A stretch of 64,000 nucleotides of DNA from a candidate division CSSED10-310 bacterium. GTDB taxonomy: Bacteria > CSSED10-310 > JAFGJC01. Of the stretch, positions 37,123 through 45,757 are shown in pieces. The stretch spans positions 37,646 to 101,645 of the forward strand of contig JAFGLW010000009.1 in assembly GCA_016927905.1 (NCBI GenBank), read 5' to 3'. Every line of letters begins with the position of its first letter. Position 1 is the stretch's first letter. The position numbers and the translations under genes were made by a program. The notes under the pieces are model-generated. The model saw nothing but the letters and a program-made list of their open reading frames with translations, did no database searches and was not told where the DNA came from.

Positions 37123-38634
37123 GTGGATATCGTGCTCATTTCACCCTATTCGGATATTTCGGCCCTGGGCATTCGGGGTATTTCCTCGGTTTTGAAACGG
37201 GCGGGCCATGCCGTCCGACTGGTTTTCCTGCCCTATCAATTTCCGGAAATCGAGCACCGGCTGGATTTCATGTCCCGGTATTCCGAATCAGTCCTGGCCC
37301 GGGTCACCGGACTCTGCCGCGGTGCCGGCCTGATCGGCGTCAGCCTGATGACCAATTATTTCGAGCAGGCCGCCACCCTGACCACCCACCTCAGGGAAAA
37401 AACCGGAATTCCGGTCATATGGGGCGGTATCCACCCGACCATCCGGCCTGAAGAATGCCTGGACTATGCCGATTGCGTCTGCGTGGGGGAGGGTGAACAG
37501 GCCATGCTGGATGTCGTGACCCGCCTGGAAACGGGCCGGGACCTGGACGATACTCCCAACATCCACCTGAGACGGAACGGCCGGGTGATCGCCAACCCCC
37601 CCCGCCCGATGATCGCGGATCTGGACAGCCTGCCGTTTTTCGATTACGACATGAACGATCACCATGTGCTGGACATGGAAACGGACAGGATCATCCCGCT
37701 CAATCCCGGTCTTCTGAGAAAATACTTGACCAAGGCGGCGCCGACCAAGGCCCGCGCATCCCTGTTCTACCAGACCATCGCCAGCCGCGGATGTCCCCAC
37801 CACTGCACCTACTGCTGCTGGGACGCCTATCGCAAGGTCTACCGGACCAGCCATGCCATCCGGAGACGGTCGATCGGTCATATCATGAGCGAGCTGGGGG
37901 AGATTCTGGAGCGGATGCCATGGTTTGCAGAAATCACGTTCTCCGATGATTCCTTTCTGGACGCTCCGGTCGCAGAAATTGAGGAATTCGCACGGGAATA
38001 CAAACGGATCGCTCACCGGCCATTTCAGTGCCTGGCGGAACCACGGACCATCACCCGGGAACGGATCGAGCCTATGGTGGACGCCGGGATGGTCAATATC
38101 CAGATCGGCATCCAGACCGGCTCGAAAAGAATCCAGGAACTCTACCAGCGGACCCATTCCAATGAACGGGTGCTGGAGATGGCCCGGCTCCTGAATGAAT
38201 ATATTCCGCGGATCCGGCCGCCCATATACGATTTCATTCTGGACAATCCCTGGGAAACGCCGGAGGACAAATACCGGACCCTCCAGCTGCTCACTCGGAT
38301 GCCGCCCCCGTTTTTCCTCCAGATCTTCCGGCTCACTTTCTTCCCCGGAACCGGGCTGTTCGAAAAGGCACGGTCCGAAGGATTGATATCAGACGATATC
38401 CGGGATATCTACGGCCAGCAGTACAACGAACGGGAAATCCATTACGTGAATCTCCTGTTTTCCCTGTTTTCACGGCCGGTTCCCCGGTTCCTGATGAGAC
38501 TTGCGTGTTCCCGGCCGGCCATCGCCGCGTTCCACCGGCCGCTGTTCAACAAACCGCTGAAGTCGATCTACCGGCTGTACCGGAAATGGACAGTCAAACA
38601 TGCGGTCCGGCCCATCCCGGTGCACCCGGGATAG
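37123..38634 (+). CDS. B12-binding-domain radical SAM protein, tandem copy 2
   Basis: 503 residues from a GTG at 37123 (AGGA nine bases upstream). Same domain order as copy 1, with VLISPYSDISALGIRGI, GVSLMTNYF, VIWGGIHPTIRPEE, VGEGEQAM and C224-P-H-H-C228-T-Y-C231. The cysteine positions coincide exactly with those of copies 1 and 3, and copies 1 and 2 share many short blocks, so they arose by tandem duplication. A 74-base gap separates it from copy 1. Confidence 0.9.
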   Translation: MDIVLISPYSDISALGIRGISSVLKRAGHAVRLVFLPYQFPEIEHRLDFMSRYSESVLARVTGLCRGAGLIGVSLMTNYFEQAATLTTHLREKTGIPVIWGGIHPTIRPEECLDYADCVCVGEGEQAMLDVVTRLETGRDLDDTPNIHLRRNGRVIANPPRPMIADLDSLPFFDYDMNDHHVLDMETDRIIPLNPGLLRKYLTKAAPTKARASLFYQTIASRGCPHHCTYCCWDAYRKVYRTSHAIRRRSIGHIMSELGEILERMPWFAEITFSDDSFLDAPVAEIEEFAREYKRIAHRPFQCLAEPRTITRERIEPMVDAGMVNIQIGIQTGSKRIQELYQRTHSNERVLEMARLLNEYIPRIRPPIYDFILDNPWETPEDKYRTLQLLTRMPPPFFLQIFRLTFFPGTGLFEKARSEGLISDDIRDIYGQQYNEREIHYVNLLFSLFSRPVPRFLMRLACSRPAIAAFHRPLFNKPLKSIYRLYRKWTVKHAVRPIPVHPG

Positions 38635-38652
38635 GCCCCGGCCGGCCGAACG

Positions 38653-40200
38653 ATGAAAATCGCCCTTCTGACACCGACTCCGCCGGACATCAGTGCGTTC
38701 GGGATCCGAGCACTTTCGGCATATCTCAAAAGGGATGGACACGATGTCACCTGTATTTTCCTGCCCGGCGGAATCGAAAAGCTCCGGCATGGGAAAGCCT
38801 ATCGGTACGAGATCCCGTCGCGGGCCATGGAACGGATCCGCGGGGTCGTTTCGGACGCCCGCCTGATCGGTATCGCCTGCATGTCCAACTACCGCGACCG
38901 GGCGGTTCAGCTCAGCCGGCGGCTGAAAGATACGGGTGCGTTCATCGTGTGGGGCGGTATTCATGCGGAAGTCCGGCCGGATGACGCGCTTTCTGCTTCC
39001 GACGGGGTCTGCCTGACCGAAGGGGAATCTGTTATGAAGGAATTGATCCGGCGGCTGGAAACCGGGGTTGCCCTCACGGATATACCCGGCCTGGCCCTTA
39101 GAGGCGGTCCAGGTCCGGATGAAATCGCCTGTCCGCCGCTGATCGCAGACCTGGACAGCCTGCCATTCGCCGATTTCGGCGTGGAAAATCACTGGGTGCT
39201 GGATCCGGCTGCCGGGCAGATCAACCCGCTGACCCCCGAACGGCTGGCTCAAATCATGCCGCTGATGCCGGCGCCCGGCGGCGGGGCGATGACCGTCTAC
39301 CGCATCATGGCCTCCCGGGGCTGCCCGCACCGGTGTTCCTACTGCGCAAACCGGGCCAAGGCGGATCGCCATCCCGGTCAGAAATATCTGCGGTTCCGCA
39401 GCCCGGGCCATGTTCTGGACGAACTGAAACAGGTTATCCGGACCTATCCGTTCATTCAGGGGATTCATTTTTTCGATGACGTGTTCACCGCCATGCCAGA
39501 GGAGGATCTGAAAGAACTGTGCCGGCGATATGAGACGGAGATCGGCCTGCCTTACTACCTGCAGGTCAGCCCGTCAACACTGACCCGGGAACAGCTGGAA
39601 CTGTTTTTGGATACCGGGATGGTGTTCATCGAAATGGGGATCCAGACCGGCAGCCCCCGCATCCAGTCGATGTACCACCGGCCGGAAACGCCCGGGCAGA
39701 TCCTGGATGCCGCCCGGCTGATCCATCGGTTTCGATCCAGGCTGATCACACCCCACTACCACGTGATCCTGGACAACCCCTGGGAAAGCCGGGATGACGT
39801 GCGAGCCACTTTGACACTCCTGACCCGAATTCCAGGAAAATTCAAACTCTGCCTGGCCTCCCTGACCCTGTATCCCGGAACCGAAGTGTACGAGCAGGCG
39901 GTCTCGGAAAACCTGATCCGGGACGAGGAACGGGAAATATACCGGAAACCGTTTTACATTCCGAAGGGCCGGTACCTCAACTATCTGATATATCTGACCG
40001 ATATTCACTGGATCCCGAGAAGCCTGCTGCGATGGCTGGGAACCTGGCCTGCGGAGCTGTTCGACCGGCCGGTGTTCGGGCCGCTGTTCGATCTCAAGCG
40101 GCGGATCACGGAAATGCTGCGACTGGCGGCCAAGGGAGTTTCCGCGGTGGCACACGGCCGGTTCGACCGGATCGGAAAATATTTCAGGCGCGTGAAATAA
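38653..40200 (+). CDS. B12-binding-domain radical SAM protein, tandem copy 3
   Basis: 515 residues. IALLTPTPPDISAFGIRAL, IVWGGIHAEVRP, LTEGESVMKELI and C224-P-H-R-C228-S-Y-C231 follow the layout of copies 1 and 2, but it is more divergent: the PYSDI element is replaced by TPPDI and HPTIRP by HAEVRP. It starts 18 bases after copy 2. The three paralogues likely act on related substrates or successive steps. Confidence 0.9.
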   Translation: MKIALLTPTPPDISAFGIRALSAYLKRDGHDVTCIFLPGGIEKLRHGKAYRYEIPSRAMERIRGVVSDARLIGIACMSNYRDRAVQLSRRLKDTGAFIVWGGIHAEVRPDDALSASDGVCLTEGESVMKELIRRLETGVALTDIPGLALRGGPGPDEIACPPLIADLDSLPFADFGVENHWVLDPAAGQINPLTPERLAQIMPLMPAPGGGAMTVYRIMASRGCPHRCSYCANRAKADRHPGQKYLRFRSPGHVLDELKQVIRTYPFIQGIHFFDDVFTAMPEEDLKELCRRYETEIGLPYYLQVSPSTLTREQLELFLDTGMVFIEMGIQTGSPRIQSMYHRPETPGQILDAARLIHRFRSRLITPHYHVILDNPWESRDDVRATLTLLTRIPGKFKLCLASLTLYPGTEVYEQAVSENLIRDEEREIYRKPFYIPKGRYLNYLIYLTDIHWIPRSLLRWLGTWPAELFDRPVFGPLFDLKRRITEMLRLAAKGVSAVAHGRFDRIGKYFRRVK

Positions 40201-40290
40201 ACGGAGTCAGATCTCCTCTTGCTCCCGGCAGGTATCCCGCTGTGTAGAATACGGTATAACGTATTATAACCAAAGAATAATAAAATTCTT

Positions 40291-40319
40291 TTGACAAATC
40301 CTGATTCTTGGTACAAAAT
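40291..40319 (+). promoter_or_regulatory. Probable sigma70 promoter of the response regulator gene
   Basis: A perfect TTGACA at 40291-40296 and CAAAAT at 40314-40319 with a 17-base spacer lie in an AT-rich stretch 65 bases before ATG 40384. An upstream palindrome (AATACG at 40248, CGTATT at 40260) and a small hairpin (CAGGA/TCCTG at 40325-40339) flank it. -10 matches four of six. Confidence 0.5.
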
Positions 40320-40383
40320 AATAACAGGATTGCGTCCTGCAAAATTTTAAAATGAAAGAACAACTTGAGAATAGCTGATTCTG

Positions 40384-40803
40384 ATGACGAATATTTTAAT
40401 TGTCGACGATGACCGTCTTATTCGGGAGATGCTGCTCAGCATGATGGAGGTTGAGGAATACGAAGTCACGGCGGCATCCAACGGAAATGAAGCGATCCGG
40501 CGGCTCCGGCAGTGCCCGGCCGACCTGGTGATCACCGATCTGGCCATGCCGGAGCGGGATGGATTTGAAATCATCCGGGAGGTTCGATTGCATTACCCGG
40601 AAACCAGGATCATCGCCATTTCCGGCAACAGCAGCCCCTCCCGGACTGAAGGATTGAGCAGGGCGGAGGCCTTGGGAGCGGATCGGACAATTGCCAAACC
40701 GTTCTCATCAGTCGCACTGCTGCAGATGGTCAGGGAATTGCTGGGCGGGGTTGATCCGGCAGGATCCTTCAATCCTGAGGGTGCACAAGACGGGCAGGGC
40801 TGA
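40384..40803 (+). CDS. Single-domain CheY-like response regulator
   Basis: 139 residues consisting of one receiver domain with the acidic pocket D8-D9, phosphoacceptor D52 (LVITDLAMPERDG), Ser80 in IAISG and K105 in IAKPF. There is no output domain; the last ~15 residues are a low-complexity tail. No histidine kinase lies nearby, so it is an orphan. Likely passes phosphate by protein-protein contact. Confidence 0.92.
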   Translation: MTNILIVDDDRLIREMLLSMMEVEEYEVTAASNGNEAIRRLRQCPADLVITDLAMPERDGFEIIREVRLHYPETRIIAISGNSSPSRTEGLSRAEALGADRTIAKPFSSVALLQMVRELLGGVDPAGSFNPEGAQDGQG

Positions 40804-40986
40804 AGCGCCTCAAAGACGATACAGTTATATGGATTGATACACGAAGTGCGAAGCGGTGTGCCCGGTGATGCGTATGCTGCTTCGCTGTTGTGCATGTAAA
40901 CCGGACTTCAGGATTGGGTGCCGATTCAATGAAAACTCTTGTAAATTGACCGGGTTAGGTGTAAACATGTGAAAATCGGGTTCTGT

Positions 40987-41002
40987 TGGCATGGCTTTTG
41001 GA
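40987..41002 (+). promoter_or_regulatory. Candidate sigma54 promoter upstream of the fabH leader RNA
   Basis: TGGCATGGCTTTTGGA matches the RpoN consensus at the -24 GG and TTG but has GG instead of GC at -12 and T for C at one -24 position. It sits 10-12 bases before the start of a structured transcribed-looking region. A weaker match than the ORP promoter; treat as a hypothesis. Confidence 0.35.
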
Positions 41003-41012
41003 TGCTGATGGA

Positions 41013-41167
41013 AGGTCTCCTGGGGGAACGAACACCCCACGTAAACCTTTCCCGCGCGGCGCAGTGGGATTGACCGGCAGTCGTTGCCGGGATGTTCAGC
41101 ACCCTCCGGGAAATGAAAACAAGCCCGAGCGTTCCATTCCCCTGAAACGTCCGGGCTTACTTTTTTT
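41013..41167 (+). ncRNA. Candidate structured leader or small RNA upstream of fabH
   Basis: This gene-free stretch (40804-41181) contains four consecutive hairpins: TGGGG/CCCCA at 41021-41039 (9-base loop); TCCCGC/GTGGGA at 41050-41069; a perfect CCGGCA/TGCCGG at 41074-41090 with a 5-base loop; and a terminator at 41121-41167. Several GGA motifs lie in loops or junctions (near 41010, 41025, 41067, 41090, 41109), as in CsrA-binding RNAs. The T-run touches the fabH Shine-Dalgarno sequence, so it may be a fabH attenuator rather than a free sRNA. No known RNA family recognised. Confidence 0.5.
41121..41167 (+). terminator. Strong rho-independent terminator immediately before fabH
   Basis: AAGCCCG (41121-41127) pairs with CGGGCTT (41152-41158), a 2x2 internal loop follows, then CGTT (41130-41133) pairs with AACG (41146-41149). 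The stem is followed by AC and a seven-T run at 41161-41167. AAAGGA of the fabH ribosome binding site starts at once after the T-run, an arrangement typical of transcription attenuators. Confidence 0.85.
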
Positions 41168-41181
41168 AAAGGATTTGCTTC

Positions 41182-42195
41182 ATGACGGACAAAGGAATTT
41201 CAAAAAAACCAGGGACACATTCGGCGTTTCTGGGTATCGGCTCAGCCCTGCCCGAGCGGGTTCTGGACAATCATTATTTTGAGACGATTGTCGAGACTTC
41301 CGATGAGTGGATCCGGGAACGAAGCGGCATTGTGGAGCGGCGGTTCGCCCACCCGGACGAGCTCAATTCGGACCTGGCGTCCCGGGCCGGATTGAAGGCT
41401 CTAGAGGACGCCGGGATCGAAGCGTCGGAACTGGATATTGTGATCGTCGCCACCTGCACCCAGGATCGTCAGATCCCGGCGAACGCCATGGCGGTCCAGG
41501 AAAAGATGGGAGCCGTCAATGCGGCGGCGTTCGACGTGAACGCCGCATGCACCGGATTCATCTATGGCGTATCCATTGCGGATGCCATGATCCGGTGCGG
41601 TCAGGCCAGGTACATCCTGGTGCTCGGCTCGGAACTGCTCTCCCGGTGCATCAACATGAAAGACCGCACGACCTGCGTCCTGTTCGGCGACGGCGCCGGC
41701 GGCGTGGTGATGGGACCGTCCGATGGGTACCGGGGCGTGATCAGCCACTACATCCGCAGCGACGGCAGCCTGCGCGAACTCATCACCATCCCGGGCGGCG
41801 GAACGGAACATCCCGCGACGCATGAAACCATCGACACCGATCTCCATTACGTCCATATGAAAGGCAACGAGGTATACAAACACGCGGTGACCCGCCTTTT
41901 CGAAAGCGCTGTGAAAGCCCTGGAACTCAGCGGATTGACCGCCGGGGACATCGACATGGTCATCCCCCATCAGGCCAATACCCGGATCCTGCAGTCCGTG
42001 GCCAAACGACTGAAGATCGATTATGACAGCAGGTTCTATATCAATCTGGACCACATCGGAAATACATCCTCCGCATCCATCCCCATCGCTCTGGATGAAG
42101 CCCGGAACCTGGGCCGGATCACACCGGGCACGACCGTCCTGTTCGTCGCATTCGGCGGCGGCTTGACCTGGGGGGGCGCAGTCGTCCGGTTTTAA
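41182..42195 (+). CDS. fabH: 3-oxoacyl-ACP synthase III (beta-ketoacyl-ACP synthase III)
   Basis: Condenses acyl-CoA with malonyl-ACP to start fatty acid synthesis. 337 residues, thiolase fold with catalytic C123 (DVNAACTGF), His in VIPHQANTRI and Asn in HIGNTSSASIPIAL, the complete Cys-His-Asn triad. The end GTTVLFVAFGGGLTWGGAVVRF is characteristic. AAAGGA precedes ATG 41182. No other fab or plsX gene is nearby; the terminator upstream suggests conditional expression. Confidence 0.96.
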   Translation: MTDKGISKKPGTHSAFLGIGSALPERVLDNHYFETIVETSDEWIRERSGIVERRFAHPDELNSDLASRAGLKALEDAGIEASELDIVIVATCTQDRQIPANAMAVQEKMGAVNAAAFDVNAACTGFIYGVSIADAMIRCGQARYILVLGSELLSRCINMKDRTTCVLFGDGAGGVVMGPSDGYRGVISHYIRSDGSLRELITIPGGGTEHPATHETIDTDLHYVHMKGNEVYKHAVTRLFESAVKALELSGLTAGDIDMVIPHQANTRILQSVAKRLKIDYDSRFYINLDHIGNTSSASIPIALDEARNLGRITPGTTVLFVAFGGGLTWGGAVVRF

Positions 42196-42202
42196 AATTC
42201 CC

Positions 42203-42586
42203 CTACTCGACGACAATCTCCACCCGTTCATTGTCGTCATCATCCTGCACTTCGACGATCTTCCCACCTTCCACATCCTCGATCTGCGACAGGATTTGAT
42301 CCAGATCGATCTCCTTCTCCTCCAGCTGGAGCCTGGCACTCTGCGGCAGAACCTTCGAAACCATCTTAATCAGTCCCAAAGGCAACGTGACCCGTACCTT
42401 CGGCTTTTCAAGATCCCCCTCATACACCCGGATCTTCAACCATTTCTTCTTCCGGGGCATACCCGCATCCGCCTTTTCAACTTCACCTGCCCGGCGCCCC
42501 ACAGCCTCCAGAAGCTGCGCAGCCTCCTCGGCATTGATCTTGCCCTCTTCGACCATCTTCAGAATCTGCGTTTTCTCGCTTTCCAT
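42203..42586 (-). CDS. SHOCT-like-domain protein (YvlB/LiaX N-terminal type)
   Basis: 127 residues. EKTQILKMVEEGKINAEEAAQLLEAV at the N-terminus is the short helical hairpin found at the start of YvlB/LiaX and related proteins (often called SHOCT-like). A middle beta region (LKIRVYEGDLEKPKVRVTLPLGLIKMVSKVLP) and a very acidic tail (VQDDDDNERVEIVVE) follow. AAGGAGG lies six bases before ATG 42586. It is convergent with fabH and has its own strong promoter. Function unknown; relatives take part in envelope stress responses. Confidence 0.82.
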   Translation of the reverse strand: MESEKTQILKMVEEGKINAEEAAQLLEAVGRRAGEVEKADAGMPRKKKWLKIRVYEGDLEKPKVRVTLPLGLIKMVSKVLPQSARLQLEEKEIDLDQILSQIEDVEGGKIVEVQDDDDNERVEIVVE

Positions 42587-42640
42587 CACATACCTCCTTC
42601 AAAAAATTTCGTTTCAATCCCGCACCCACTCTCACACGAA

Positions 42641-42669
42641 AATATAATATGGAAAATTAAATTTGTCAA
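42641..42669 (-). promoter_or_regulatory. Near-consensus sigma70 promoter of the SHOCT-like gene
   Basis: Minus strand: TTGACA (complement of 42664-42669), exactly 17 bases, then TATATT (complement of 42641-42646), eleven of twelve positions correct. It lies about 55 bases upstream of ATG 42586 in an AT-rich stretch (42590-42770), the most AT-rich gap in the window. Confidence 0.8.
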
Positions 42670-42814
42670 CAGAAAAGTTAATAATATCAATTTATCGATT
42701 AAAAAAATATTCCATTGGTCGAATTTGAAATAAAATAAGAAGCCGTATCTTCTCTAAAATCAATAATTATTGTCCCGGTTGCACCGGCAGCAGTCTCCAG
42801 GTAATCTGTCGTTC

Positions 42815-44311
42815 ATGCCGCATCCGGTTACCGCTCCCCATCGGTCATCCGACCGCCGCGTTCTCGGATTGATTCTCCTGTGGACGCTCTGGGTGCAGGC
42901 CCGCAGCCTGAGAATATGGTTTGACTGGGAAACCGTCCGGTTTTTCGTTCAACCCCGACCGGGACGGTTCCGCCTTCTGTCGGCCTTGTCCGGGGACTGG
43001 ATCGACCTTTCCGATTACGGGATCCGGGTGGCCAGCGCGACCTTCCGGCCGCTGATGACGGCGCTGTTCCAGCTGGATGCCGCGATCTGGGATTCGAATG
43101 TGTTCGGGTACCATCTGATCAATCTGGCGGTTCACTTGATCTGTGTCTCGCTGTTGTTTCATCTGGGCCGGAAATGGGGGATGAACCGGGCGGGGCGGGC
43201 GGCGAGCGCGCTGCTGTTCGCAGTCCATCCGCTGTCCACCCAGCCGCTGTGGATTCTGGGTGACCGAGCCGAGCAGTTCGTTCTCATGGGCGGCCTGATC
43301 GCCCTGATCTATTATGGCCGCCGATCATGGGTTGCCCTGGGCGGGTTGCTGGCGGCGTTGATGTCCAAGGAGACGGCGGTGACCATCCCGCTGTGGCTGG
43401 CCGCATACGATCTGATCTTTGTTCCTTCGGCCGGGTCCTTCACCCAAAGCCTGCCCGGGCGGTTCCGCAGGCTGGCACCCCATGGCATCCTGCTGGTTGT
43501 GTACCTTGTGTATCGCGGCTGGGCACTGGGTGGTCTGGGCGGGTACCGGAGTGTTCCGGCAGTTCATTTCGAATTTTTGGGGGAGATTGCCGCTCGGAAT
43601 CTGGCGTGGCTCCTGACGCTTCCCCACCCGTTCACCGGGATCTGGATCGCGGGGATCGTTCTGGCGGCCGGTCTCTGTCTGCCCGGTTCCCCCCGGCCGG
43701 TCCGAATGGGGATTATCTGGAGTCTGATATTTCTGATGCCGGTGCACAATCTGTGCAACAAATGGTATCTCTATACACCGACAGCCGCACTGGCCCTGGC
43801 CGCCGGTGCCGGAGTGGGGATTCTGGCGGAGCGGATCCGCCGGTTCCGGGTGTTTTGCTTCTGGCCTGCGGGCATCCTGGCTTGCATGCTTTCGCTGATG
43901 AGTTCTGCGGAGTTGAACCATCAATACCGGAATGCGGCTGTCCCCGGGACGCTGGCCGAATGGATCCGTCTGAACCATCCGAACCCGCCGGTGGGTGTCC
44001 GGTTTCGTTTTGAGCTGCCGCGCGACATCAGCGTAAGCAGTTTATCCGGGCATTGGTTCGATCCGTCGAAATTCACTGTCAAAGCCCGGAAACCGCCGTC
44101 CGAATCCATTGTATGGGATCTGAACGCCACCCGGTATCTTTCCGACGGCACACCGGTCTGGACCCGGAGCGTGGAGGCGGCCCTCCGGCTTGCATACGAT
44201 GACATCACATTACGTGCGGATCTTTTCGACAGCTCGCCGCTGACAGGAGTCCCTCCGGGAGTCATCGTGATCCGATATGATCCGCGCCGGCTGTTCGGAT
44301 CCGGAAGGTAG
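42815..44311 (+). CDS. Polytopic membrane protein, GT-C-like
   Basis: 498 residues from ATG 42815 (an in-frame TTG at 42770 is less likely). About ten spans; after the first the loop carries WFDWETVRFF, and further on DLSDYGIRVASATFRPLMTALFQLD, and FAVHPLSTQPLWILGDRAEQFVLMGGL, reminiscent of the TMTC/PMT-like O-mannosyltransferase group in which 'N.HPL' and 'W...R.E' are conserved. The first radical SAM gene after it begins six bases downstream. Substrate unknown. Confidence 0.78.
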   Translation: MPHPVTAPHRSSDRRVLGLILLWTLWVQARSLRIWFDWETVRFFVQPRPGRFRLLSALSGDWIDLSDYGIRVASATFRPLMTALFQLDAAIWDSNVFGYHLINLAVHLICVSLLFHLGRKWGMNRAGRAASALLFAVHPLSTQPLWILGDRAEQFVLMGGLIALIYYGRRSWVALGGLLAALMSKETAVTIPLWLAAYDLIFVPSAGSFTQSLPGRFRRLAPHGILLVVYLVYRGWALGGLGGYRSVPAVHFEFLGEIAARNLAWLLTLPHPFTGIWIAGIVLAAGLCLPGSPRPVRMGIIWSLIFLMPVHNLCNKWYLYTPTAALALAAGAGVGILAERIRRFRVFCFWPAGILACMLSLMSSAELNHQYRNAAVPGTLAEWIRLNHPNPPVGVRFRFELPRDISVSSLSGHWFDPSKFTVKARKPPSESIVWDLNATRYLSDGTPVWTRSVEAALRLAYDDITLRADLFDSSPLTGVPPGVIVIRYDPRRLFGSGR

Positions 44312-44317
44312 TGCGGA

Positions 44318-45757
44318 ATGCGGATCACGCTCATCCGTCCCCGCACCGGCAACACGCCGGATCCACCACTGGGATTGATGATTCTGGCGGCCTGTCTGAA
44401 ACCAGCCGGTCATGCCGTCCAGATTCTGGATCCGGGGCCGGGAGATCCGTATGTGGGTGAACAGATCGCCGCGTTCGGACCGGATCTGGTAGGGTTCAGC
44501 CTGCTGACCACCCAGGTATCCCGCGCAGTGGAAATACACAGCCAGATCCGGGAAAAGGTTCCGGATGTTGTTACGGCGGCGGGCGGTATTCATCCCACCG
44601 CCCTGCCGGAATGGACGCTTCGCCGGTTCGGGTTCGATTTTGTGGTCAGGGGGGAGGGAGAAGTCACGTTTGTGGAGGCGGCAGCCGCGCTGGAGCAGGG
44701 TCGGGCCATCCGGGAAATCCCGGGCGTGGCCGTAATGGAGAACGGTGTGCTGGTCAAGGGTCCCGAACGGGAGTTGATCCGCGATCTGGATTCCATTCCG
44801 TTCCCGGACCGTGAAATCGTCGATTTCCGTCGCTATCTGCGGCCTCCGGGCAATATACGCGGGAAATTCCTGCGACGCGCCACCAGCCTGATCACCTCGC
44901 GGGGATGCCCCTTCGGATGCATTTTCTGTTCCAGTCACAGCCTGTTCGGCAGGGAAGTCCGGCGCCGGTCCATTTCCAACATCATGCAGGAGATTGCCAG
45001 TCTGGTGGAACGGTTCCGGGTGGACGGATTGTGGTTTCTCGACGATACGCTTCTGGAAGACCCCGATTGGCTGTCGGAATTATGCTCCGGTCTCCGGTCG
45101 ACGGGACTGCCCTGGGGTTGCCAGGCCCATGTCCGCCGGGCGGATGAAGGTCTTTTTGCCATGATGCGGGAATCGGGATGCCTGCAGCTGGAATTCGGGG
45201 TGGAATCCGGATCGCCGGCGGTTCTCAGGCGACTGCGCAAGGGCAGCGATCCCGACGATGTCCGCCGGGCGTTTGCCATCTGTCACAGGCTGCGCCTCAG
45301 AACTCTGGCTAATTTCATGATCGGAAATCCCGGTGAATCGGTGGCGGATGTGGAAGCATCCCTGAGACTGGCCCGGGAAATCAGGCCGGATCACGTTGTG
45401 GTGACTTTCACCACGCCGCTTCCGGGATCGGGCCTTTACGACGAGGCACTTCGGGAGGGCTGGCTGCCGTTGGAACCGGATTTTTCCAGTTCCTGGATCA
45501 TCCGGCAGACGGAAAATCCAGCCGTCACCTGTTCTCTCGATGCCGAAACGATGAAACGGCTCCGCAAGAAATTCGACAACGCATTTTTCTGGACCAATAT
45601 CCGGGAATATTTCCGCCACCCTGCATTCGTTCTGGAAATCACCGGTCATATCCTACTGCACCCGAAACGCTACATTCCCGGATTTGCCCGGGCGCTGCGA
45701 ACCGGCCGGATGGGGCATCTGGTCGAAACCGTCTGGGAGGAGTACAATCGCGTTTAA
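44318..45757 (+). CDS. B12-binding-domain radical SAM protein (fourth)
   Basis: 479 residues. Cobalamin-binding-type domain with RITLIRPRTGNTPDPPLGLMILAACL, GGIHPTALPEWTL, VVRGEGEVTFVEA; radical SAM core C197-P-F-G-C201-I-F-C204 and LEFGVESGSPAVL, a common variant in lipid or hopanoid-type enzymes. It is not a close copy of the tandem trio. GGAAGG precedes ATG 44318. The 3' end overlaps the convergent SRPBCC gene by four bases. Confidence 0.9.
   Translation: MRITLIRPRTGNTPDPPLGLMILAACLKPAGHAVQILDPGPGDPYVGEQIAAFGPDLVGFSLLTTQVSRAVEIHSQIREKVPDVVTAAGGIHPTALPEWTLRRFGFDFVVRGEGEVTFVEAAAALEQGRAIREIPGVAVMENGVLVKGPERELIRDLDSIPFPDREIVDFRRYLRPPGNIRGKFLRRATSLITSRGCPFGCIFCSSHSLFGREVRRRSISNIMQEIASLVERFRVDGLWFLDDTLLEDPDWLSELCSGLRSTGLPWGCQAHVRRADEGLFAMMRESGCLQLEFGVESGSPAVLRRLRKGSDPDDVRRAFAICHRLRLRTLANFMIGNPGESVADVEASLRLAREIRPDHVVVTFTTPLPGSGLYDEALREGWLPLEPDFSSSWIIRQTENPAVTCSLDAETMKRLRKKFDNAFFWTNIREYFRHPAFVLEITGHILLHPKRYIPGFARALRTGRMGHLVETVWEEYNRV

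Noticed and set aside
40248..40265. AATACG/CGTATT inverted repeat as a terminator
   Set aside because: No T-run follows; more likely an operator or chance palindrome upstream of the response regulator promoter.
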